From NCBI GenBank assembly GCA_964389685.1, contig CAYMFM010000034.1:1-39143 (forward strand): DNA of 39,143 nt. The letters are read 5' to 3'. Positions 8,403-15,537 of the stretch are shown in pieces. The number at the start of each line of letters is the position of its first letter. Within the stretch, counting starts at the first letter, position 1. The stretch comes from G020353115 sp964389685 (GTDB lineage Bacteria; Bacteroidota; Bacteroidia; Bacteroidales; VadinHA17). Both the position numbers and the translations under genes were made by a program. Under the pieces are notes generated by a model. The model was not told the DNA's origin. It ran no database searches and saw only the letters and a list, made by a program, of their open reading frames with translations.

Positions 8403-9215
8403 ATGGATATTAAGATAGCACCATACAAGTCCACTGATAAGGAAACTATTACGAAATTTTTCCCACCGGAATGGAACTTTGATTTCAAGGAATTTCTCTC
8501 CCGGCACAACAACAGAGATTATTTCCGTGGATTCTCCTTGCTGGATGGGGGTGAACCGATCGGTTTCGGTAACCTGATGGTTTTCGGAACCATTTGCTGG
8601 ATTGGTAACATTGTTGTTTCTGAAAAGCATCGAAAAAAAGGATTCGGTACTAAAATAACCGAATACCTGATGCAAACCGGAAGAGATCTTGGTGCAGTAA
8701 CATTCAACCTGGTAGCAACTGAACTGGGAGATCCCATCTACAGGAAGCTGGGATTCAAAACGGAATGCATGTATGAATTTTATAAGTTGAAAGGGAAACC
8801 ACCTGAATTGAAGGCTTCCGGAAAAATCAGGGAAGCAAATCCATCCGATCTGCGTGAAATTGTTGACCTTGACCATCATACCACTGGCGAGAGAAGGGAA
8901 GAGATGATAAGCTCTTTTTTGACCGGTTCATTTGTAATGGACAGAGAAAATACATTGACCGGTTTCTTCATTCGTGGACTTGGGGATGGATTGATTGTGG
9001 GAATAGATCCTGAAGCCGGCATTGAGTTGCTAAAAAAGAAGATCGTATACTCTGACAGGCAGATCGTCCTTCCCGAATCAAACGTTTTTGCAAAAGATTT
9101 TCTATTGGATTGTGGATTTAATAAAACGATGGAACTTCCCAGGATGACCCTCGGGGAAAAATGCAACTGGAAGCCGAAATGTATTTTCAGCCGGGGAACG
9201 GGGTATTGCGGTTAA
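8403..9215 (+). CDS. GNAT-family N-acetyltransferase with C-terminal extension (YitH/HolE-like layout)
   Basis: I chose the ATG at 8403 (MDIKIAPYK), which starts the first GNAT strand. The frame opens 13 codons earlier at 8364, but that extension is not domain-like. The 270-residue protein has an N-terminal acetyltransferase domain (about 1-135) with the acetyl-CoA loop IVVSEKHRKKGFGTKI (70-85; R77, G80 and G82 of the R-x-x-G-x-G core) and IYRKLGF (motif B). A second domain (about 140-270; GKIREANPSDLREIVDLD) resembles the C-terminal half of two-domain GNATs such as YitH. Acetyl-CoA-dependent N-acylation of a small molecule or protein is expected; the substrate is unknown. It is not in an operon. 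Confidence 0.85.
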   Translation: MDIKIAPYKSTDKETITKFFPPEWNFDFKEFLSRHNNRDYFRGFSLLDGGEPIGFGNLMVFGTICWIGNIVVSEKHRKKGFGTKITEYLMQTGRDLGAVTFNLVATELGDPIYRKLGFKTECMYEFYKLKGKPPELKASGKIREANPSDLREIVDLDHHTTGERREEMISSFLTGSFVMDRENTLTGFFIRGLGDGLIVGIDPEAGIELLKKKIVYSDRQIVLPESNVFAKDFLLDCGFNKTMELPRMTLGEKCNWKPKCIFSRGTGYCG

Positions 9216-9994
9216 CCTGCATTTAGACTATTTAATTCAAGTTGCCGGTTATATGAAAATTGCTTAATGTTTCTCCTGAATCATATAATTCTTATACTGG
9301 AGAGCGACTCTCTGAGTCGCTTCACCCGCCCCAGTGTAATACTTCACAATTTCGGTAACAAAATTTTAAATAACCATCTTAAGGTAGGTTTTACTACAGG
9401 TCCATCTATCGAAATTAGTTTTTGACCATCTCAATTTACCCCGGCAGGGGTATAACTATGAATAACCGCCGGTGGTAACCGGTGGTTAAAATGTACGAGG
9501 AGATTACAACCCTGTAGGGGTTGAATATTTACATGTAAGGCATTAGTATTCAACCCCCTGCCTGCCGGCAGGCAGGCATCCGGGGTTGTGATTTATCATC
9601 ATTATCATACCCGGCACTACGCCCCGACAAAATCATCGGGGCTTGTACCGGGCTATTACCTTCGGTGAGCTCCGCTTCGCTCCGGTTCATACTTTAATCC
9701 CTCCGGGATTATGTTCTATATATCCTCCAGACCTTGTATAAAAAATTAGGCAATCAATTAACCAAATAGATCTTAAAATATTAAACAAAATCCGTTACCT
9801 GAATACTGAAGAAATACACCCCAGGCGGGAGTTTAAAACGCGCTCTGTAGAGCGCAAACGACTTGGAAAGTCGTTCTCCAAAAGTATTTTCTTAATATAT
9901 TCAAAATGTATGGTACTTCTTCTATAACGGGCAACTTGAGTTAATTACATATTTCTTCGCACCTTTGTGTGATTCTTTTTCTTATCCAATCAAC
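9216..9994. repeat. 780-bp gene-free spacer composed of several dispersed short repeats
   Basis: No gene seen. Visible elements are GCGACTCTCTGAGTCGC (9305-9321), a CCCCGGCAGGGG motif (about 9439-9450), CCGGTGGTAACCGGTGG (about 9470-9486), CAACCCTGTAGGGGTTG (9508-9524), CCTGCCTGCCGGCAGGCAGG (about 9560-9579), GCCCCGACAAAATCATCGGGGC (about 9620-9641), GGTGAGCTCCGCTTCGCTCC (9664-9683), AATCCCTCCGGGATT (9697-9711), and CGCTCTGTAGAGCG with GACTTGGAAAGTC (9841-9874). All are small palindromes or hairpins. The block lies just past the 3' end of the module B kinase. Confidence 0.7.
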
Positions 9995-11347
9995 TCAAAA
10001 CTTTAGAAAAAAAGAGGTTTTCTTCCCCGGTTCGGATGCAACGTAGATGCTTCCCCTGTGCAATCGCATGATCTGACGTGAAAGGCTCAATCCGATCCCA
10101 TTGCCGTCCTTCTTTGTTGTAAAGAACGGGATAAAAATATCATCCAGAATCTCCTGCGGGATACCCTCTCCGTTATCCGATACCTCGATTACCGGTGTGC
10201 CATCCATCTCCCTGAATGCATTTAACTCAATCCTTCCACCTTCTGTTTTACGGAGCGCTTCAATGGAATTCTTCACCAGATTGATCAGAACCTGCTGGAT
10301 TAATTTTTCATCCATGCTAAAAACAAGATCCTCCGGGACGATCCGCTGATTGATCCGGATTCCAGGCTTCTCAAGATCTTCTTTAAACAGGCTGGAAGCA
10401 CTTTTTAAGAGCTTTGCGATTTTTACACTCAAAAGTTCCAGCTTTTCAATCCTGCTGATGCTCCTGTAATTGTTTATAAAATCGATCAATCCCTTGCTTC
10501 GTTCTTCGATCAGGTCGGCATTGATGACTGCATCCCGTATGTTTTCATCGCTAAGTTCCTCAGCACTTCCGATTTCTTCATCCCTTGTCAGGCATCGTTT
10601 AATAGCCAGTGTAAGCGTTGTGATGGGCGTTACAGAGTTCATGATCTCATGGGTCATTACCCGGATCAGCTTCTGCCAGGATTTAATTTCCTGTTCTTCG
10701 AGCTCCTGCCTGAAATCCTGCAGGGAGATCAATTTCAGCTGTTCATTGTGAAATTTAAAAGCGGTAGTGCGTATCAGAACCTGTAAAAGTTCATTGTTTA
10801 TGGTCATTCTTAACACGGTTTGTTCACCGGGATTCATCTCATCCAGTACCCTGTCAAATCCGTCCATGATGGCGTTTAACTGGTCCAGTCGCATTAGTGA
10901 TTTTATACCCAGAAGCTTCTTGGCTGCATCGTTTATCAAGGCTACCTTTCCATTCGCGGAAAAGGAAATCAATCCAATCGTTACGTGTTCGACGATATAT
11001 TGCAGGTACTGGTACTGGCTCTCTTTTTCAATCCGGGCCTCCTTAAGAAGAGCAGCCGTTTCATTCAGTGTATCTGCCAGTTCCCGGAATGATCCACCCT
11101 TTTCCTTTCCCACGACAGAGAATGAAGAATCTTTATCTCTCAGGGATGTAAAAAACCTCGAAAGCTCCCGGTTCGTCTTATTCACATACCAGATTAATCC
11201 GTAGGTCTGGATCAACAGGATCGATCCCAGAAAAAGTATGGTATAAACAAATGGAGGATTCGCTATTTCATAGGCCAGCCACAAGCTGGTAAAAAAGATG
11301 AATGCTATACGAATAATAACATTGATGTAGAAATTCCTATAGACCAT
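9995..11347 (-). CDS. Sensor histidine kinase with two TM helices and no periplasmic domain (module B)
   Basis: A 450-residue membrane kinase. TM1 (about 8-28) and TM2 (about 32-54) are joined by roughly five extracellular residues (IANPP), so ligand sensing by an extracellular domain is not possible. A linker helix (60-115), a PAS-like domain (about 116-215), and a HisKA helix with phospho-acceptor His233 in VMTHEIMNS follow. The ATPase domain shows the N box NLVKNSIEAL (Asn360), G1 DNGEG (391-395), FIPFFTTKK and G2 GNGIGLSLS. Its 5' end overlaps the stop of the regulator gene by 11 bases, so it is translationally coupled and should phosphorylate Asp56 of that regulator. This topology matches intramembrane-sensing kinases, which often read the state of a partner membrane protein. 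The adjacent permeases are obvious candidates (inference). Confidence 0.93.
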   Translation of the reverse strand: MVYRNFYINVIIRIAFIFFTSLWLAYEIANPPFVYTILFLGSILLIQTYGLIWYVNKTNRELSRFFTSLRDKDSSFSVVGKEKGGSFRELADTLNETAALLKEARIEKESQYQYLQYIVEHVTIGLISFSANGKVALINDAAKKLLGIKSLMRLDQLNAIMDGFDRVLDEMNPGEQTVLRMTINNELLQVLIRTTAFKFHNEQLKLISLQDFRQELEEQEIKSWQKLIRVMTHEIMNSVTPITTLTLAIKRCLTRDEEIGSAEELSDENIRDAVINADLIEERSKGLIDFINNYRSISRIEKLELLSVKIAKLLKSASSLFKEDLEKPGIRINQRIVPEDLVFSMDEKLIQQVLINLVKNSIEALRKTEGGRIELNAFREMDGTPVIEVSDNGEGIPQEILDDIFIPFFTTKKDGNGIGLSLSRQIMRLHRGSIYVASEPGKKTSFFLKF

Positions 11348-12710
11348 ATTTTTTGATTTTTGAATATAATGTTGTCCTCGAGATATCCAGGATCTTTGCG
11401 GCTTTGCTCAGGTTGCCTCCGCAGTTCCGGAGGGCTTTTTCAATCAGTTTTTTCTCCACAACAGCCAGCTTCATGGAATCGGCTTCTGTTGTTTTCGTCA
11501 TCGATGCAGAACCAAAGAAAAAATCTTCGGATCCCAGTGTTCCTGATTCGCAAAGAATCACCGCTTTCTCCATGGTATGCTTCAGCTCCCTGATATTTCC
11601 GGGCCAGCTGTGTGACAACAGCTTATCGTAGGCATCCCCTTTCATTACTACAGGGGCTTTTGCGTATTTGTTTTGGTACTTTTTCAGGAAATAATCGGCG
11701 AGGACAGGGATGTCCTCTTTTCGTTCCCGGAAGGCAGGTAGTTGTATCTGAATGGTATTGATCCGGTATAATAGATCGTCTCGGAAAATGTTCTGTGAAA
11801 CCATTTCCTCCAGGTTCCTATTGGTGGCAGAGATAAGACGGATATCTACTTTAACAGTTGATTCTGATCCCACTTTTTTAATCTCCCTGTCCTGCAGAGC
11901 GTTTAACAGCTTTGCTTGTAATGGCATAGATAAATTGCCAATCTCATCCATAAACAAAGTGCCTCCCGATGCAATTTCAAATCTGCCTGTTCGCTCTTCA
12001 TGTGCATCGGTAAATGCTCCTTTTTCATGGCCGAACATTTCACTTTCGAACAGTGTTTCCGTGATCGCTGCCATATCCACACTGACAAAGGATTCTTTTG
12101 ACCGAAGTGATTGCCGGTGTATTTCCCTGGCCACCAGCTCCTTTCCTGTACCGTTTTCACCAAGGATCAACACATTTGCATCTGTAGCTGCTACCTTTTT
12201 AACGGTCTCCAACACATTACGGATAGCGGGTGAGTTTCCAATGATCGGATCCATTTGTTTGCTAAGGTCTTCTTTTAAGACTTCCTGCTTTTTCTGCAAT
12301 CGGTTTACTTCAAGTTTGGATTTGCGCAGTTTGATCGCTAATTTCAAAGTCACAATTAACTTGTTTGCATCCCAGGGTTTTGTAATGAAATCGGTTCCCC
12401 CTTCCCGAATGGCTTTTACTGCCAACTCAATATCTCCATAAGCTGTGATCAGGATAACAACCGCATTGGGATCGATGTCCAGTATCTCCCGCAACCAATA
12501 GATCCCCTCATTTCCCGTCATGATCCCTGCCGAAAAATTCATGTCCAGCAGGATGACATCAAAATTGCCGGCCTTTACCAGTTCTGGTATCACATTCGGA
12601 TTACTGACGGTCCTGACCGATTCAAAATCAAACTTCAGTAACTGGGTTAACGAACGAAGGATGTTTTCGTTATCATCAACAACCAGGATGTTCCCTTCTT
12701 TCTTTGCCAT
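11337..12710 (-). CDS. NtrC-family sigma54-dependent response regulator (module B)
   Basis: The frame opens at 12815, but the ATG at 12708-12710 (MAKKEGNILVVDDNE) begins right at the first receiver strand. It gives 457 residues, the same length as the other two regulators, so I chose it. The receiver has phospho-acceptor Asp56 (VILLDMNF). The AAA+ domain has Walker A GENGTGKE, the sigma54-contact loop as GAFTDA instead of GAFTGA, and Walker B TLFMDE. A Fis-type HTH (GNLSKAAKILDISRTTLY) ends the protein. It is the first gene of a two-gene operon with the kinase (11-base overlap) and is divergent from three tandem permease genes. The 180-base divergent spacer holds a palindrome and a -24/-12 element. 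It probably activates the permeases as an ATP-dependent enhancer-binding protein. Confidence 0.95.
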   Translation of the reverse strand: MAKKEGNILVVDDNENILRSLTQLLKFDFESVRTVSNPNVIPELVKAGNFDVILLDMNFSAGIMTGNEGIYWLREILDIDPNAVVILITAYGDIELAVKAIREGGTDFITKPWDANKLIVTLKLAIKLRKSKLEVNRLQKKQEVLKEDLSKQMDPIIGNSPAIRNVLETVKKVAATDANVLILGENGTGKELVAREIHRQSLRSKESFVSVDMAAITETLFESEMFGHEKGAFTDAHEERTGRFEIASGGTLFMDEIGNLSMPLQAKLLNALQDREIKKVGSESTVKVDIRLISATNRNLEEMVSQNIFRDDLLYRINTIQIQLPAFRERKEDIPVLADYFLKKYQNKYAKAPVVMKGDAYDKLLSHSWPGNIRELKHTMEKAVILCESGTLGSEDFFFGSASMTKTTEADSMKLAVVEKKLIEKALRNCGGNLSKAAKILDISRTTLYSKIKKYGL

Positions 12711-12777
12711 ATGAATTGAAATCTTTGTGATAAATGTACGAAAAGGAATGATTTGTTCAAAACCCGACATTTGATGA

Positions 12778-12798
12778 CGAAAATTGAACATATTTTCG
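12778..12798. promoter_or_regulatory. Inverted repeat, candidate activator site in module B
   Basis: CGAAAAT-N7-ATTTTCG forms a 21-base palindrome centred about 70 bases upstream of the -24 element. A looser pair of arms, TGTTCAA (12754-12760) and TTGAACA (12784-12790), overlaps it. Its position between the sigma54 activator gene and the permease promoter makes it a candidate binding site. The sequence is not the same as the module A repeat. Confidence 0.4.
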
Positions 12799-12855
12799 AT
12801 TTTTAAACCATTCATTTATTGATTAACTGTAAGGTAATGAGGTATATAATGATGC

Positions 12856-12870
12856 TGGCACGGCTCTTGT
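12856..12870 (+). promoter_or_regulatory. Candidate sigma54 -24/-12 promoter of module B permeases
   Basis: TGGCAC-N5-TTGT has a perfect TGGCAC -24 box (GG at 12857-12858) and ten bases to the -12 dinucleotide at 12869-12870, which reads GT instead of GC. Transcription would start near 12881, leaving a leader of about 27 bases before the ATG at 12909. It is the best match of the three -24/-12 elements in the window. Confidence 0.7.
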
Positions 12871-12908
12871 GAAATTTTGGCTGAGTATGTAAAATGATAT
12901 TCAATACC

Positions 12909-15284
12909 ATGGTAAGAAACTATTTCATCACTGCTTTTCGGAACCTGCTTTGGAACAGTGGATTCTCTCTCATCAATATAATGGGTTTATCCATTGGAAT
13001 TGCCTGCTGTTTTATTCTGTTGCTTATTGTCCGTTTCGAGCTCAGTTACGACCGGTATCACGAGGATGTTGACCGGATATACCGGATAGAGAAGAATTCG
13101 AATATATATGGGAAAATTGAAAAATATGCGGCTATTCCCAGGTGTGTGGCAGATGCGATAGCCGATCTTGAGGAGGTTGAGGCAATGGGCAGGTTTAGTT
13201 CCTGGAGATCCTCCACGGTTCGTTACAAAGAGCAGTCGTTCAAAGAAGATAACATCAGACCGGTGGAGCCCGAACTATTTGATGTGTTAACCATTCCAGT
13301 GATTGAAGGGGATCCGGCTTCCCTTGAAAAACCTTTCACGGCAATGCTTACAGAGCATATGGCTCATAAATACTTTGGAGAAGAAAACCCATTGGGAAAA
13401 TTTATCGAGATCGACACCAACCGTTTTGAAGTTACCGGGGTAGTAAAGGATATTCCTCCCAATACACACATGAAATTTGAGATTATGATTTCCGAGATTT
13501 CGACAGATATTGTATATGATATGCCGGAGGAGGTGAGGGCATTTAATCATCTTCCCACCTATATAAAGCTGGCCCCATGGGCAGACCCCATGGCATTTGA
13601 GAAGAAGATTGAAAACCTCGGGAATGAAATAAGTATGAATTTGAGGGTTACCGGCGGAGAAATCATGACCCTGTTCCTTATGCCCCTTAAAGACATTCAC
13701 CTCTATTCCAACCTGCGCTGGGAGGTTGAACCGCCTGGAAATCCAACCATGGTTTATGCGTTTATCGGAATTTGCATTCTTATCCTGCTGACTACCTGTT
13801 TCAATTTCATGAACCTGTCAACGGCCCGGTTTATTAACCGGGCAAAAGAAGTAGGCGTTCGGAAAGTCTTTGGCGGAACCCGGAAAAACCTCATCCGGCA
13901 ATTCCTTGGAGAGACGCTGCTGATAGCCCTTGTTGCCCACATTATTGCGATGTTCCTGGTTGAAATGTTTCTGCCGGTCATCGTCAGGTTAAGTGGTATC
14001 CCGCTAACGATTCATTACCTCGATCCGATAACGGTATTGTTTATCTTTTGTATCGTTATCACGATTGGTCTGCTGGCAGGATCTTATCCTGCATTCTTTC
14101 TCTCCTCGTTCAAGCCCGTGGATGTGTTTAAAGGTGGGTGGAATCCTTCGAAGAAGGGTATGCTTTTCAGGAAAATACTGGTAACAGGACAGTTTACTGT
14201 TTCTATTGGACTGGTAATCATAGCTTTGGTTATACAGAAACAGATGGTGTACATGAAGAATAAACCGCTTGGTTTTATCAAGGAGCAGAAACTGATCATT
14301 CAGCTTCCTGAAGGAAAGGTTTTGTTTGATAATTATGAGAGAGTAAAGAAAGAATTTCTGGAACACTCCGGTATTACAGCTACTACAATTTCCTCCAGTG
14401 TTCCCGGCAGGTGGAGATACTTCTGGAGATTATGGCCAACGGGGGAAGAGGAATCGAATACAAAAATGGTCAATTGCCTTCAGGCGGACTTTGATTTTAT
14501 TTCCATTTACGGACTGCAGGTCGTTGCCGGAGAACCCTTCCAAAAGAACCTGAGCCCGGAGAGTAACCGGGGGCTCCTGGTGAATGAGGCAGCACTGTCT
14601 GTCTTTGGCTGGAATTCGCATGAGGAAGCACTGCAAAAAACCATTAACCAGAACGCAAATCCGGTCCGGGGAATATTGAAAAATTATCATTTCAAGGGAC
14701 TCCAGTCGGAGATCGAACCCCTTGGGGTATTCCTGATTGAAGATGATTTCAGGTACCTGACCCTGGTTTTCCAGGAACACCGGGTGAGTGATGTTCTTGA
14801 TTTTACCAGGAAGAAACACAAGGAGTTGTTTCCCGATGCGGTTATCGACTACTTTTTCCTGGATGAGGATTTTGAAGCACAATACCAAAAGGAAGAGAAG
14901 CAAAGTCAAATTGTAATCCTCTTTACCTTACTGGCTATTTTTATTGCCTGTCTTGGCTTGTTTGGTATGGCATACTATAACCTGGAAAACAGGAGAAAAG
15001 AGATCGGGGTCCGGAAAACAAACGGTGCCAGTACGGTTTCACTGTTCTTCCTGATGACCTGGGACTTTACCCTGCTTGTCCTGGTTGCCTTTATCATTGC
15101 CTCTCCACTTGCCTGGTGGGGCTGCAGGGTATGGTTGAATGATTTTGCCTACCGGACCAGCCTCAGTTGGTGGATCTTTCTTTTGGCAATCGGAGTTGTT
15201 TTGATCATCTCATATATCACTGTCGGATACCAGTCCCTGAAAGCGACCCGGACCAACCCGGTGGATTCGCTGAGGTATGAATGA
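12909..15284 (+). CDS. Orphan MacB/FtsX-type ABC permease, duplicated (module B, first copy)
   Basis: The frame opens at 12894, but the ATG at 12909 (MVRNYFITAFRNLL) aligns with the N-termini of the neighbouring permeases and leaves a more normal leader after the predicted sigma54 start site. It gives 791 residues. The architecture is two MacB-type halves: TM1 plus periplasmic domain, then three TMs with FNFMNLSTARF and EVGVRKVFGG. A second TM plus periplasmic domain (about 440-680) follows, and a final FtsX core has GLFGMAYYNLENRRKEIGVR. The tail is TRTNPVDSLRYE. No ATPase, adaptor or outer-membrane channel gene is adjacent. It heads a row of three related permease genes with gaps of 253 and 150 bases. 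It is clearly homologous to, but more diverged from, the next two copies than they are from each other. Confidence 0.93.
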   Translation: MVRNYFITAFRNLLWNSGFSLINIMGLSIGIACCFILLLIVRFELSYDRYHEDVDRIYRIEKNSNIYGKIEKYAAIPRCVADAIADLEEVEAMGRFSSWRSSTVRYKEQSFKEDNIRPVEPELFDVLTIPVIEGDPASLEKPFTAMLTEHMAHKYFGEENPLGKFIEIDTNRFEVTGVVKDIPPNTHMKFEIMISEISTDIVYDMPEEVRAFNHLPTYIKLAPWADPMAFEKKIENLGNEISMNLRVTGGEIMTLFLMPLKDIHLYSNLRWEVEPPGNPTMVYAFIGICILILLTTCFNFMNLSTARFINRAKEVGVRKVFGGTRKNLIRQFLGETLLIALVAHIIAMFLVEMFLPVIVRLSGIPLTIHYLDPITVLFIFCIVITIGLLAGSYPAFFLSSFKPVDVFKGGWNPSKKGMLFRKILVTGQFTVSIGLVIIALVIQKQMVYMKNKPLGFIKEQKLIIQLPEGKVLFDNYERVKKEFLEHSGITATTISSSVPGRWRYFWRLWPTGEEESNTKMVNCLQADFDFISIYGLQVVAGEPFQKNLSPESNRGLLVNEAALSVFGWNSHEEALQKTINQNANPVRGILKNYHFKGLQSEIEPLGVFLIEDDFRYLTLVFQEHRVSDVLDFTRKKHKELFPDAVIDYFFLDEDFEAQYQKEEKQSQIVILFTLLAIFIACLGLFGMAYYNLENRRKEIGVRKTNGASTVSLFFLMTWDFTLLVLVAFIIASPLAWWGCRVWLNDFAYRTSLSWWIFLLAIGVVLIISYITVGYQSLKATRTNPVDSLRYE

Positions 15285-15537
15285 GTTGATAAGTTATAAG
15301 AAGAGTGAAGGATAAAGGGGTAGGATGTGCTATTGGCATGCCTGCGGCAAAGGATTGAGGAAGTTCAAAGTACAGAGTACAGGGTTCAGAGTTCGTGCCG
15401 TCCCTAGTCTACTGCTTCATTACACTATGGACTTCGTCCGACAAAATTGGTGGATACTGTACATTATATAAAATGCAGGAATACTATAAGATTACTGACT
15501 GCAGAAGGGAACATTTTTAAAAAACCGAAAAACCAAC
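15285..15537. repeat. Spacer with dispersed repeat element and low-complexity DNA
   Basis: No gene or clear promoter. It holds a variant of the GTGCCATAGGCATACC element (15327-15352) and a purine-rich stretch of AGTACAGAGTACAGGG type (about 15365-15395). The downstream permease could be reached by read-through from the module B promoter. Confidence 0.5.

Noticed and set aside
15333..15349. TTGGCAT-N5-CGGC as a sigma54 promoter for the second permease of module B.
   Set aside because: The spacing fits, but the sequence is part of a dispersed repeat also found at 8331 and 20922, where no sigma54 target is evident, and the -12 box is poor.
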